Shown: positions 8,230 through 17,104 of the stretch, in pieces
Layout of the letters: each line of letters opens with the position of its first letter
Numbering within the stretch: the stretch's first letter is position 1
Assembly (NCBI RefSeq): GCF_026341825.1
Contig: NZ_JAPENY010000001.1
Coordinates: 1,674,001 to 1,738,000 of the forward strand
Length of the DNA stretch: 64,000 nucleotides
Direction of reading: 5' to 3'
DNA from: Streptomyces sp. NBC_00620
Lineage (GTDB): Bacteria; Actinomycetota; Actinomycetes; Streptomycetales; Streptomycetaceae
Position numbers and translations under genes: made by a program
The notes under the pieces: generated by a model
Databases searched by the model: none
What the model was told of the DNA's origin: nothing
The model's input: only the letters and a program-made list of their open reading frames with translations

Positions 8230-9312
8230 TCAGTGTGCCGCGTGGGCAAGGAGAGCAGCGAAGTTGATCCTCGCGGTCTGCAGTTTCGGGTCGTGGGGCT
8301 CGGGGACGCCGCCGTCGGTGACGTACAGCCGGTCGCCACGAACCGCGGTCGCGGAAGGCGAGGCGAGACCGTCCGCGCTGGTCAGAACGGCCTTGTAGGT
8401 GCCGTTCGGGTAGATCACCACGACCCTGTCCGGGCCGTTCTGCGAGGAGGAGCCGTTCTGCGCCGCGAACACCACGTCGGAGCGGGGGGTCAGGAAGCTG
8501 AGGTCGTCGATGTTGGGCAGGCCGCCCGTGACGAGGTGGATGGGGCCGGCCGTGCCGGCGGGGGTGACCGGTACCCGCAGCAGTGTCCCCTTGTTGAAGT
8601 TGCTGACCCACAGGGCGCCGTTGTGGAACCTGAGCCCGTTGGCGCCGATCGGCAGGGCTTCGGTCGGTACCGGCGCGAGAGCGGCGTCGGCCAGCCAGGG
8701 GGTCGCCGGTCCGCCCGCGGCCGGGACGGACCAGATGATGCCCTTGAGGCTGTCGGCGATGTAGAGGGTGCGTCCTGTCGGGTCGTTGGCCAGCCCGTTG
8801 GGGCCCGCGTCGGCGGGCAGGGCGGCGATGCGCTGAGGGGTACCGTCCGCAAGCAGCTTGTACACGCCGTTCCTGGCCGCGTTGCCCGGGGCCCACAGGC
8901 TGTAGTAGACGGTGCCGTCACTGCCACGGGTGTTGCCGCTGATCGCCTCACCCACCTGCCCGGTGGCGAGCACCGTGCGCTGTCCGGACGCGGAGATACG
9001 CATCAACTCCGGCCCGTGCGTGCGCTCGCACACCGCGCAGCTGCCGAGCAGGGACAGAGTCACCGAGCCGTCGGGGTTGACGGTGATGTTCTCGGGGATC
9101 TCGCCGGCGGCGAAGTCGAACTTCGCCGCGGTGCGTACGTCGGTGACAACGGATCCGCGGTGCGAGTGTCCCGTCCACGCTGCCGCGGACGGCGCCGACA
9201 CCAGGACGGCCGCCATCGCGGTGACCGCCGGCGCGATGCCGACGTTCCTCTTCAGGAAACGCCGTGCGCCCGATGCACTGCGCCGGGCCGTTTGCTGCCG
9301 TTGCTGCTGCAT
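8230..9312 (-). CDS. secreted ScyD/ScyE-like beta-propeller protein
   Basis: 360 residues with a long twin-basic-containing signal peptide (RRFLKRNVGIAP, then a hydrophobic run ending APSAAAW). The mature part shows NHL/SMP-30-like propeller blades: PENITVNPDGSVTLSL, GPNGLANDPTGRTLYIADS, GANGLRFHNGALWVSNFNKG, RGDRLYVTDGG. The family is named after ScyD/ScyE of cyanobacterial scytonemin clusters, but in actinomycetes its role is unknown. ATG at 9312 has GAGGAG five bases upstream; an ATG at 9327 lacks this. It acts outside the cell, perhaps binding or hydrolysing a lactone or sugar ligand (inference). Confidence 0.82.
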   Translation of the reverse strand: MQQQRQQTARRSASGARRFLKRNVGIAPAVTAMAAVLVSAPSAAAWTGHSHRGSVVTDVRTAAKFDFAAGEIPENITVNPDGSVTLSLLGSCAVCERTHGPELMRISASGQRTVLATGQVGEAISGNTRGSDGTVYYSLWAPGNAARNGVYKLLADGTPQRIAALPADAGPNGLANDPTGRTLYIADSLKGIIWSVPAAGGPATPWLADAALAPVPTEALPIGANGLRFHNGALWVSNFNKGTLLRVPVTPAGTAGPIHLVTGGLPNIDDLSFLTPRSDVVFAAQNGSSSQNGPDRVVVIYPNGTYKAVLTSADGLASPSATAVRGDRLYVTDGGVPEPHDPKLQTARINFAALLAHAAH

Positions 9313-9429
9313 GACTCTCCTCGGCAAATCAACGAGTGACTGATCAATGGACTTTCGGAGACACCAGTGATGTCGGGTACGCCGGAGACATCCAGGCGGA
9401 ATCGGCGCCCCTGAAGCCGGACCTGGATG

Positions 9430-10245
9430 TCAGGCGGGCATCCGGTTGAATTTGCGGATGCCTTTGTCGAAGGTGGTGGTGGGGGCGAAACGGCGCAGTG
9501 CCCTCATGCGCGCGGCGAGGGGGCCCGCGGTGTAGCGCAGCCTCGGCTTCTTGTCGGTGGCCGCGGTGACGATCACCTTGGCGACGACCGCGGGATCGTC
9601 GCCGGCCTTCATCGCATCCGCGATCACCTCGTCGAAGATGCGCCGTCGCTCCGCGTACAGAGGCAGCGGGGTGTCGGGCTGTGCGGCGTTGGTGTCGAAG
9701 CTGGTCTTGGTATAGGCGGGTTCGACGAGGAGGACGCGGATACCGTGTTCGCGGACTTCGTGGTCCAAGGACTCGGAGTAGCCCTCGACGGCGTGTTTCG
9801 CGGCGACGTAGAGCGCCATGTAGGGCTGGGGGATCAGGCCCAGGACGGACGAGATGTTGATGACGCGTCCGCCACCCCGGGCGCGCATGTGCGGCAGGAC
9901 GGCCTTCGTCATACGGATGACACCGAGGACGTTGACGTTCAGGACGTTCTGGGCCTGTGCGACGGAATTCTCCTCGACCGCGCCCGCCGAGCCGATGCCC
10001 GCGTTGTTGACCAGGACGTCGATGCGTCCGAACCGGTCGATCACCTTTCCGACCGCGGCGGTGGCCGAGTCGTCGTTGGCCACGTCGAGATCGAGGTATG
10101 TCACCCCGGCGGGCGGGGTGAGTCCGGAGGTCTTGCGGCCGGTTCCGATCACCTCGAAACCTGCCGCGACGAAGGCGCGGGCCGTCTCCTTGCCGATCCC
10201 CGATGAGGCACCTGTCACGAGCGCCACCGGCCGAGTTGTCGCCAT
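9430..10245 (-). CDS. SDR-family oxidoreductase
   Basis: 271 residues, a classical short-chain dehydrogenase. It has the cofactor motif TGASSGIG, the NNAG motif (VLVNNAGIG), the catalytic Ser in INISSV and the YxxxK pair in YVAAKHAVEGYSESL. Arg at GTGRKTS suggests NADP(H). Substrate unknown; an extended C-terminus (RRFAPTTTFDKGIRKFNR) resembles members annotated as ketoreductases acting on lipids. The ATG at 10245 follows AAGGGAG at good spacing; a GTG immediately before is possible. The promoter region has paired 12-bp repeats (10266-10292), suggesting control by a TetR-type protein. Confidence 0.88.
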   Translation of the reverse strand: MATTRPVALVTGASSGIGKETARAFVAAGFEVIGTGRKTSGLTPPAGVTYLDLDVANDDSATAAVGKVIDRFGRIDVLVNNAGIGSAGAVEENSVAQAQNVLNVNVLGVIRMTKAVLPHMRARGGGRVINISSVLGLIPQPYMALYVAAKHAVEGYSESLDHEVREHGIRVLLVEPAYTKTSFDTNAAQPDTPLPLYAERRRIFDEVIADAMKAGDDPAVVAKVIVTAATDKKPRLRYTAGPLAARMRALRRFAPTTTFDKGIRKFNRMPA

Positions 10246-10265
10246 CACGGACTCCCTTGGATTGT

Positions 10266-10292
10266 CTTACGTTCGTATGCCTTACGTTCGTA
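10266..10292. promoter_or_regulatory. putative operator, paired direct repeats upstream of the SDR gene
   Basis: CTTACGTTCGTA occurs at 10266-10277 and 10281-10292, spaced 15 bases start to start, followed by CGACCATACG which with the preceding CGTA makes an inverted element. Position 20-50 bases before the SDR start codon and AT richness above the background suit a repressor-binding promoter. Confidence 0.6.
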
Positions 10293-10401
10293 CGACCATA
10301 CGGTGGTCGTGGGTCGATGGCAAGTAGTTACGTCCGGTGCTCCAGCCAGATCCACCGAGCCGACGGGGCTCGGCGACGAGCGGTGGCTGTTTCACGGCAC
10401 G

Positions 10402-10969
10402 GTCGTCCTGTTCACCCTTGAATCCGGACGCACCGAGGTCGCGATGCGCATCGTGGCGGCAGAAGCCCGCGTACCCCTGCACCACGCTTCGCGGCGGACA
10501 GTTGGCAGAGGACGACTGGACTCGTATGGCCCGCCGGATGCCTGACGTGTCGGCTGCTCCGCTGTACATCCAGGACGCTGACTACGGGACGATGGTCGAC
10601 CTGCGCGCACAGTGTCGGCTGCTGCACAGCCGAAACGACATCAGACTGGTCGTCGTCGACGGCCTCCACATGCTCACCTACGGCACCCGCGCGTTCGCCT
10701 CCCGCTACGAAGAGGTCTCCGAGATCGCCCGCTGCCTGAAACTCCTGGCCAAGGAGCTGGACGTCCCCATCGTGGCCGTCTCTCAGCTCAATCGCGGGCC
10801 GGAGCAGCGCACCGGCAAACGCCCCATGGTCAGCGATCTACGCGACTCCGGAGCCCTGGAGGACACCGCCGACCTGGTAATCCTCCTGCACCGCGACGAC
10901 GTCTACGAAAAGGAATCGCCCCGTGCCGGCGAGGCCGACCTGATCGTCGCCAAGCACCGCAACGGGCCA
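10402..10969 (+). pseudogene. replicative DNA helicase DnaB fragment, frameshifted
   Basis: The first part (from 10402) reads VVLFTLESGRTEVAMRIVAA then EARVPLHH; around 10488-10492 the match shifts by one frame to LRGGQLAEDDWTRMARRMPD. The rest covers the Walker B region (IRLVVVDGLHML), SQLNRGPEQR, the arginine-finger stretch MVSDLRDSGALEDTADLVIL and IVAKHRNGP. All belong to the C-terminal RecA-like domain of DnaB. The N-terminal domain, the linker and Walker A are missing, as are the last 20 or so residues. Walker B has HL in place of the usual YLQ. A truncated, frameshifted duplicate of a housekeeping gene, not a functional helicase. Confidence 0.85.
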
Positions 10970-11232
10970 CGTCGGATCCGGCGTGGCACTGAGACATGCA
11001 GGTCGCGCCTGGGCCTCGTTCGCGTTGAAACGCCGACGCGTGGAAGCCCGAACGGCCGCGCCGGGAACAGCCGGTCCGGCCGGCACGGTTGCATCGACCG
11101 AGGGCCCGGCGCCGTATGGGCGGAAACACGGAGACCGCAAGGTTGTCCGCCCCACCAGGCTCCGGGCCCCGGGATCGCGGTACGACCGCCGCGCACTCGG
11201 ACCACGACACATTTCTGCAGGAGGACTGTTTC

Positions 11233-12066
11233 ATGACTGACCGGCCCTTGACGCTCATGGCAGTACACGCTCACCCCGACGACGAAGCCACCGGAACCGG
11301 AGGAGTCCTGGCGCGGTACGCGGCGGAGGGCATCCGCACGGTTCTCGTGACGTGTACCGACGGCCGCTGCGGTGACGGACCGGGAGGCGTCAAGCCGGGC
11401 GAACCCGGACACGATCCGGCGGCCGTCGCCCTGATGCGTCGTCAAGAACTCGAGGCGAGCTGTGACGCCCTGAAGGTCAGCGATCTGGAGATGCTGGACT
11501 ATGCCGACTCCGGGATGATGGGCTGGCCGAGCAACGACGCCCCCGGATCCTTCTGGCAGACCCCCGTGGAGGAAGGCGCGGCCCGACTCGCGGAACTCAT
11601 GCGGCACTACCGACCCGATGTGGTCGTCACCTACGACGAGAACGGCTTCTACGGCCACCCCGACCACATCCAGGCCCACCGCATCACGATGGCGGCGCTG
11701 GAGATGACCGCGCTGGCACCGAAGGTGTACTGGACCACGATGCCCCGCTCGATGATGCAGCGGTTCGGCGAGATCATGCGCGAGTTTCATCCGGACATGC
11801 CTGAGCCGGATCCTGCCGAGGCCGCCGCGATGGCCGAGATCGGCCTCCCCGACGACGAGATCACCACGTGGGTGGACGCCACCGCGTTCAGCGGCCAGAA
11901 GTTCGACGCGCTGGCCGCGCACGCCAGCCAGGGCGACAACATCTTCTTCCTCAAGATGGGCAAGGAGAGGTTCGGCGAGTTGATGGGCATGGAGACCTTC
12001 GTACGTGTCCAGGACACCACCGGCGCGGCCGTACCCGAGAACGACCTCTTCGCCGGACTGCGCTGA
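11233..12066 (+). CDS. PIG-L family deacetylase (Mca/MshB-like)
   Basis: 277 residues with the zinc motif HAHPDDE (residues 12-18) and the second metal-binding motif GHPDHIQAH (about 140-148). These enzymes remove N-acetyl groups from GlcNAc conjugates or cleave mycothiol adducts; actinomycete MshB and Mca belong here. Similarity of the body is too general to decide between mycothiol amidase, MshB and an antibiotic-conjugate deacetylase. The central WQTPVEEGAARLAELM and MPRSMMQRF segments are those of the Mca-like branch. ATG at 11233 has GGAGGA upstream. It stands alone between two decayed genes; transfer or retention as a detoxification gene is plausible. Confidence 0.85.
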   Translation: MTDRPLTLMAVHAHPDDEATGTGGVLARYAAEGIRTVLVTCTDGRCGDGPGGVKPGEPGHDPAAVALMRRQELEASCDALKVSDLEMLDYADSGMMGWPSNDAPGSFWQTPVEEGAARLAELMRHYRPDVVVTYDENGFYGHPDHIQAHRITMAALEMTALAPKVYWTTMPRSMMQRFGEIMREFHPDMPEPDPAEAAAMAEIGLPDDEITTWVDATAFSGQKFDALAAHASQGDNIFFLKMGKERFGELMGMETFVRVQDTTGAAVPENDLFAGLR

Positions 12067-12295
12067 TCCGCCCGCCCGACGGGCCGGGAAAGCGCATCGA
12101 CCGCACGGCGCGATCGAGCGGGTCACGCCCGGAGGTTTGTCCACGCGGGTTCCGCTCCGGCAGCCCCCGTCCAGACCCTCGCCGACGCATGCCCGCACTC
12201 CCGATCCGACACCGTGCTCGTCCCCAAACCACCTGGCAACCGCGCAGGTGGGAGACCTGCGGGCTGCTGACTAAGAAGGTGCGCGACAGCCCAGG

Positions 12296-12442
12296 TCACA
12301 AGCCCGGCGGTCTGCTCCGATCAAGACAGACCGCCAAGGAAGTGACACGAAGCCGAGGCTCCGATGTCCGACACGCCGTGTCACCGGGCGCGGCGATGTA
12401 GCCGTCCAGGGTCAGGTTCATGCCGTAGATCAGTTTCCGCAT
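12296..12442 (-). pseudogene. N-terminal remnant of a DHFR-family (RibD C-terminal-like) gene
   Basis: A minus-strand ATG at 12442 opens MRKLIYGMNLTLDGYIAAPG, the standard N-terminus of dihydrofolate-reductase-family proteins common in Streptomyces. After about 20 residues similarity stops and the frame ends in unrelated sequence at 12296. GGAAGG lies upstream as a ribosome binding site. A normal member has about 180-200 residues, so this is a truncated relic. The breakpoint near 12380 marks a rearrangement. Confidence 0.75.
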
Positions 12443-12546
12443 CGCGCCGGCCTTCCGTGAGTCGGTCTCACGCGCACAGACCGGCGCGGCGCGGGAAACT
12501 CAACGGTGGGCGACGATGCGGGCACTTGGCCGCCGGGGATCTCGGG

Positions 12547-12990
12547 TCAGAGCGGGAGGTCGTCGGGCAGTACCCGGAACGCCTTGTGCCGGCCCAACGG
12601 GCGGACGGCCCGGAAGTCGCGTCGGTCGAGGGTGAGGATGGCGTCGGTGTCGTAGTCGGCGGCTAGCGCCACGTTCACCGCGTCGGCGAGGTCCAGGTCG
12701 AGCGCGCCGTAGCGGACTCGGACGGACTGCGCGGCGCCCAAGTGGTCTTCCGTGATCTCGGGCATGACAACCCTGCCCCGGCTCATCCAGCGCCGCAGGT
12801 CGTCGACCGCGCTGACGGCGGCTGCGCGTCCCAACTCGCGCGTGGCCACGTGATCGAGTTCCGCCAACAGGAGCGGGGACATGATCAGGAGACCGGCCGC
12901 CATGATCGCCTCGTTCGCAGCCCCATACTCCGGGTGCGTCGAGTCAAGGGCGGCAAGGAGACCGGTCGTGTCGGCGACAACGACGATCAC
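12547..12990 (-). CDS. PIN-domain toxin, VapC-like
   Basis: 147 residues. The N-terminal ADTTGLLAALDSTHPEY has the first acidic residue of the PIN nuclease, LLLAELDHVATREL the second (Glu/Asp) and DLDLADAVNVALAADYDTDA the C-terminal Asp pair, with LTLDRRDF near the end. These bind Mg2+ and make the family cleave tRNA or rRNA. The GTG or ATG region overlaps the antitoxin gene by four bases (12987-12990), the usual toxin-antitoxin coupling. All catalytic positions appear conserved, so it is probably active. Confidence 0.86.
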   Translation of the reverse strand: MIVVVADTTGLLAALDSTHPEYGAANEAIMAAGLLIMSPLLLAELDHVATRELGRAAAVSAVDDLRRWMSRGRVVMPEITEDHLGAAQSVRVRYGALDLDLADAVNVALAADYDTDAILTLDRRDFRAVRPLGRHKAFRVLPDDLPL

Positions 12991-13253
12991 GCGGCGGTTC
13001 CGGATCCCGAGTCGGTCTCGCGTCGGACGGCGTCGGCAACCGCGTCACGGACCTCAGCCTTGGACGGCGTACGCCCCGACCCCTCGAAGGTGCGGGAGAA
13101 CAGCGGCTCGTCCCAGACACGGTTCGCCATGGCCGCGAGATGGATCCCCTGTCGAATGATCTCGGCCTCACTTATCCCCCGGCGCTTGGCAGCCTCCTTG
13201 ATGATCGCCAGGTCCTCGGGGTCGGCGTAGACGTTGGTGCGCTTCATGGACAT
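12987..13253 (-). CDS. ribbon-helix-helix antitoxin, VapB-like
   Basis: About 88 residues. The start MSMKRTNVYADPEDLAIIKE followed by AAKRRGISEAEIIRQGI is a MetJ/Arc-type ribbon-helix-helix DNA-binding domain; the C-terminal half (PLFSRTFEGSGRTPSKAEV) would wrap the toxin. ATG at 13253 is selected, with 13247 as alternative. No Shine-Dalgarno is seen, and the start codon sits inside one of two CATGTACCA repeats, so translation may be leaderless and autoregulated. Overlaps the PIN toxin gene downstream. Confidence 0.85.
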   Translation of the reverse strand: MSMKRTNVYADPEDLAIIKEAAKRRGISEAEIIRQGIHLAAMANRVWDEPLFSRTFEGSGRTPSKAEVRDAVADAVRRETDSGSGTAA

Positions 13254-13277
13254 GTACCAAGAGTAGCCCATGTACCA
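13251..13277. promoter_or_regulatory. putative VapB operator, repeated CATGTACCA
   Basis: CATGTACCA occurs at 13251-13259 and 13269-13277, 18 bases apart, immediately upstream of and overlapping the antitoxin start codon. Toxin-antitoxin operons are normally repressed by their own RHH antitoxin binding paired sites at the promoter. Confidence 0.55.
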
Positions 13278-13340
13278 GATTGGCGTATGCGCCGTCCTGT
13301 GAAGCGAGCTGGGCACCTTCCTGGGTGGTCACCCGCTCCG

Positions 13341-13670
13341 TCATGGACCGACGACCGCGGTGATGTGCCCTTTCCTCCTTTCCGCGCGGAGCACTGCGCG
13401 GGCCGCCCCGAGGATCTCCTCGTCCATTTCCAGCCCTGAGGCCAGGACCTGGAGCAGCCGGGTCCGCCACACATCGGGGTCCGTCTCGTATGCGTACAGG
13501 ACCCGTACGCCGTATCCGCCCCGCACGCCGTCGCCGACACCGGACAACCGTCGGCGGACCGCCTCCCTCAGCGCGGCGTGGAGGTCGTGGACGACTCCTC
13601 GTGAGGTGTCGGTGAGTCCGGCCGCCGCCCCCGTGGCCAATGCGGTGGCCACCAACTCCAGTTCGGTCAC
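13341..13670 (-). CDS. small protein of unknown function
   Basis: 109 residues, GTG or ATG start near 13670, no signal peptide and no clear membrane segment. The opening MTELELVATALATGAAAGLT followed by DTSRGVVHDLHAALREAV resembles short Streptomyces proteins that sit beside conflict or signalling genes and begin with an Ala-rich amphipathic helix. No catalytic motif is visible. It lies between the VapBC-like pair and the divergent SARP regulator; a role with either is unproven. Confidence 0.6.
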   Translation of the reverse strand: MTELELVATALATGAAAGLTDTSRGVVHDLHAALREAVRRRLSGVGDGVRGGYGVRVLYAYETDPDVWRTRLLQVLASGLEMDEEILGAARAVLRAERRKGHITAVVGP

Positions 13671-13788
13671 GCGGACCCCTTCGGTTGTGCGGATTGTGCG
13701 ATGTCGTGTCCATCACCTTGGCTGGGGGTGCTGCAATTCCGATGAAATTCCGATGACGTGGATGACGTAGGGGACCGGAGGCTTCGGG

Positions 13789-16700
13789 GTGGACGACGGA
13801 TCTCCTCAGCTGCTGCGATTAGAAGTGCTCGGACCGTTGCGGGTATGGCGGAGCGGTACGCCGCTGGAGCTGGGGCCGGTCAAGCGGCAGGCCGTGCTGG
13901 CCGCTCTGCTGCTGCGCCAAGGGGCCGTAGTGAGTCATGAGCGGCTGCTCGACGCGGTGTGGGGCGAGGAGCCTCCCGCAGGCGGCCACAAGGTGCTGCC
14001 CACTCACGTCAACTCGCTGCGCAGGGTGCTCGATCCGGGAGGCACCCCGCCCGCGGAGTCGGTGATCCGCAGCGGCAAGGGCTGGTACCGCTTCGTCGTT
14101 GAGGAAGTCAGGCTCGATACGGCGGATCTGGATGAACGGGGCGACGAGGCGCTGCGCACCGTCGCGTCGGGCGACCTGGCCACCGCCGCGGACCAACTCT
14201 CCGTAGCCATCGGGCTGTTCCGGGGCGAGCCCCTGGCCGGGCTGCCGGGACCATTCGCGCAGGAGGAGCGGCAGCGGTTGGAGGAACGCCGACGGACGTT
14301 CCGGCTGGAGCGGCTCAAGTGCCTGGTCCTGCTGGGCCGGTTCGGCGATGCCCTCGACGACCTGAGCGGGCTGTCCGCGTCCGACCGTGACGACGAGTCG
14401 CTGACGGCCTTGCGTATACGGGCCCTGTACGGCCGCGGACGTCAGGCGGAAGCGCTCAAAACCTACGAGGAACTGCGCATACGACTGCGTGACGAGCTCG
14501 GAACCGATCCCGGTGAGGAACTGCGCCGGGTGCACGAAGCGGTACTGCACCACGACGACGCCTTCCTCCTGCGTCCGCCCTCGTCGGCGCTCCCCACACC
14601 GCGGGAGAGCGCCGTGCCCGCCGAACTCCCGCACGACACCCCGGGTTTCGCCGGCCGCAGCGGCGAACTCGACCGCCTCCATTCGCTGCTGGAGCCCGCG
14701 CGGGCGCCGGGGACGGCGAACACCGTGGTCATCTCCGCCATCGGCGGCGCCGCCGGCATCGGCAAGACCGCGCTGGCCGTGCACTGGGCACACCAGGTCC
14801 GCGAGCGCTTCCCGGACGGCCAGCTCTACGTCAACCTGCACGGCTTCGACCACGACCGGCAGCCCCTCGAACCCGGCGAAGCTCTTGAACTGCTGCTGCG
14901 CAGCCTGGGGCTCGCGGCGTCGGAGATCCCCCCGCACCCCGAGGCCCAGGGCCGCGTGTTCCGGACCCTGCTGGGCGACCGGCGCCTGCTCGTCCTGCTG
15001 GACAACGCGGCCTCCGCCGATCAGGTACGACCGCTGCTGCCCGGCAGCCCGACCTGCTGCGTCCTCGTCACCAGCCGGAACCGGCTCGGCGACCTCGTCG
15101 CCCACGACGGCGCCCACGCCCTGCCCCTGGATCTACTCCAGCCGGACGAGGCCCGCGCACTGCTGGGCCGGACCCTCGGCACGGAGCGGGTCGACGATGA
15201 CAGACACGCGGTCGACGAACTGATCCGGCTCTGCGGCAGCCTCCCCCTGGCCCTGCGCGTGGCCGCCGCCAGGCTCGCGGGCGATCCGGCCCTGCGGACG
15301 GCCGACCTCGTCACCGAGATGACCGATGGCAACAGGCTGGAGGCACTGGAGCCGGACGGTGACGCCAACTCTCCTTTGCGTACGGCCTTTTCGGTGTCGT
15401 ACCGGGTTCTGGCACCCGGCGCACGCCGGCTGTTCCGCCTGCTCGGCCTGTTTCCGGGAGCGGAGTTCACCACCGAGGCCGCGGCAGCCCTCCTGGACGT
15501 GCCGCTGCCGCAGGCCCGGCGTCTGATCGGTGCGCTTGTCTCGGCCCACCTGATCGAACCCGTGACGGCGGCGCGTTACCGGTTCCACGATCTCCTCCGC
15601 GAGTACGCACAGGAGTGTGCGCTGGTGGAGGAGACAGCCTCGGACCGTGAAGCCGCCCTCGAACGGCTCCTGATCTGGTACCTGAACGCCACCCGAACCA
15701 CCGCGGGGACCGGGCTCTTTCCGGAGCTGCCCAGCAGCCTCCGTCCCGGCAGGCACCCGGGCCTGCCATCGGACATCGCCGCCCGACCATGGCTGGATGC
15801 GGAACGGGCGAATCTGCTCGCCGTCATCAACCAGGCCGCCCACCACGGCCCCCGCCCCGTCGCCTGGCACCTGACCTCCGCACTGTTCAGCGACTTCTGG
15901 ATCCATCTGCCACGGAAGACCTGGCAGACCACCGCGCAGACAGCGCTGGACGCGGCCGAGGCCGAGAGTGATCTGTTCGGCCAGGCAGCGATGCACTCCA
16001 GCCTCGCCGCGGCACGGTGGGACCGGGGGCATGTCCGACAGACGATGGAACACGCCACACGCGCACTGGACATCAGCCGGGAGCTCGGTTGGGCGACGGG
16101 CGAGGCGTCGGGTCTCGGCCTCAGAGGCATGGCGCGCTGGAGCATGGCGCGCCTCGACAGTGCGCACGACGATTTCACCGCCGGCCTGCGCATCTTCCGC
16201 GAGACCGGGCATCGCTACTTCGAAGGATTCGGGATGATCGGCCTCGGGATGGCCTGCCGGGATCTGGGCAGGCTGCACGAGGCCGCGGACCACCTCGAAC
16301 GTGCCGTCAGCCTCGCGGCAGAGGTCAGCTGGTGGGACTCCTACTCGGCCGTGCAGATCCTGGGCGGGGTGTACTGGGAACTCGGCCGTCTCACCGACGG
16401 ACTCGACCTCCTCGGCCCGGAGGTGGCCTCCGACAAGAGGGCCGGTTACCGCAACGGCCACGCGATGATGTTCAACGCCATCGCGAAAATCAATGTCGAA
16501 CTCGGCCGCCACGGCGAAGGACTGGAACAGGCCGAGCGAGCCTTCGCCCTGGTCCAGGACACGAAACGACACTGGGTTCAGTCCAGCATCCTCAACACGA
16601 TCGCCGCCGCCCGCCGAAGGCTGTCGCAGCTGGACCGGGCTCTTCAGGCCGGCGAGCAGGCCCTCGCCCTGGCTCGCGAGGCACGATTCAGACGAGCCGA

Positions 16701-17076
16701 GGCGGACAGCCTGGTGTGCCTCTCCCTCACCCACAAGGAAACGGGCCGGTACAACGAGGCCCGCGCCCACGCCGGACAGGCCCTGGCCCTGGCCCGCGAC
16801 CACTCGTTCCGCGTGGTGGAGGGCCAGGCCCTGACAGCCCTGTGCGAGACGGCGGAGGCCGAGGAAGCACACGGCACAGCCGTCGAGCTCGGCCAGGAGG
16901 CCCTCGCCGTACACCGCGAGACCGGCCACCGACTCGGCGAGGCCCGCACCCTCATGGCACTCGCCCGCGCCCACCGGAAGCCCGACGGCGCCGCCGAACT
17001 GATGAGGCGACAGGCGCGGGCCATCTTCTCGGACATCGGCGTACCCAAGACGGAGTACGAGGATCTCGACCGGTGA
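13789..17076 (+). CDS. AfsR/SARP-family transcriptional regulator with NB-ARC and TPR domains
   Basis: 1095 residues. Order: OmpR-like winged helix (about 8-100, VLGPLRVWRSGTPLELGPVK and GAVVSHERLLDAVWG), bacterial transcriptional activation domain BTAD (about 105-250, ending RDELGTDPGEELRRVHEAVL), NB-ARC ATPase with Walker A GGAAGIGKTAL (about 317-327), LLVLLDNAAS as Walker B and GSLPLALRVAAARL, then TPR repeats (about 640-1080). This is the AfsR architecture: ATP binding and TPR-sensed signals are thought to gate promoter activation, often of secondary metabolism. GTG start with GGAGG seven bases upstream. No biosynthetic gene adjoins, so it may act globally or be an orphan. Confidence 0.93.
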   Translation: MDDGSPQLLRLEVLGPLRVWRSGTPLELGPVKRQAVLAALLLRQGAVVSHERLLDAVWGEEPPAGGHKVLPTHVNSLRRVLDPGGTPPAESVIRSGKGWYRFVVEEVRLDTADLDERGDEALRTVASGDLATAADQLSVAIGLFRGEPLAGLPGPFAQEERQRLEERRRTFRLERLKCLVLLGRFGDALDDLSGLSASDRDDESLTALRIRALYGRGRQAEALKTYEELRIRLRDELGTDPGEELRRVHEAVLHHDDAFLLRPPSSALPTPRESAVPAELPHDTPGFAGRSGELDRLHSLLEPARAPGTANTVVISAIGGAAGIGKTALAVHWAHQVRERFPDGQLYVNLHGFDHDRQPLEPGEALELLLRSLGLAASEIPPHPEAQGRVFRTLLGDRRLLVLLDNAASADQVRPLLPGSPTCCVLVTSRNRLGDLVAHDGAHALPLDLLQPDEARALLGRTLGTERVDDDRHAVDELIRLCGSLPLALRVAAARLAGDPALRTADLVTEMTDGNRLEALEPDGDANSPLRTAFSVSYRVLAPGARRLFRLLGLFPGAEFTTEAAAALLDVPLPQARRLIGALVSAHLIEPVTAARYRFHDLLREYAQECALVEETASDREAALERLLIWYLNATRTTAGTGLFPELPSSLRPGRHPGLPSDIAARPWLDAERANLLAVINQAAHHGPRPVAWHLTSALFSDFWIHLPRKTWQTTAQTALDAAEAESDLFGQAAMHSSLAAARWDRGHVRQTMEHATRALDISRELGWATGEASGLGLRGMARWSMARLDSAHDDFTAGLRIFRETGHRYFEGFGMIGLGMACRDLGRLHEAADHLERAVSLAAEVSWWDSYSAVQILGGVYWELGRLTDGLDLLGPEVASDKRAGYRNGHAMMFNAIAKINVELGRHGEGLEQAERAFALVQDTKRHWVQSSILNTIAAARRRLSQLDRALQAGEQALALAREARFRRAEADSLVCLSLTHKETGRYNEARAHAGQALALARDHSFRVVEGQALTALCETAEAEEAHGTAVELGQEALAVHRETGHRLGEARTLMALARAHRKPDGAAELMRRQARAIFSDIGVPKTEYEDLDR

Positions 17077-17104
17077 CGTCTCCTCCGTGTTCGGTTCCTC
17101 CCTC

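Noticed and set aside
13168..13716. 182-codon minus-strand frame across the antitoxin and the small protein gene
   Set aside because: Frame-shifted shadow of two genes with better starts and conserved sequence.
15133..16974. 613-codon minus-strand frame within the SARP regulator
   Set aside because: Shadow of the TPR region; the plus strand carries the full AfsR domain order.
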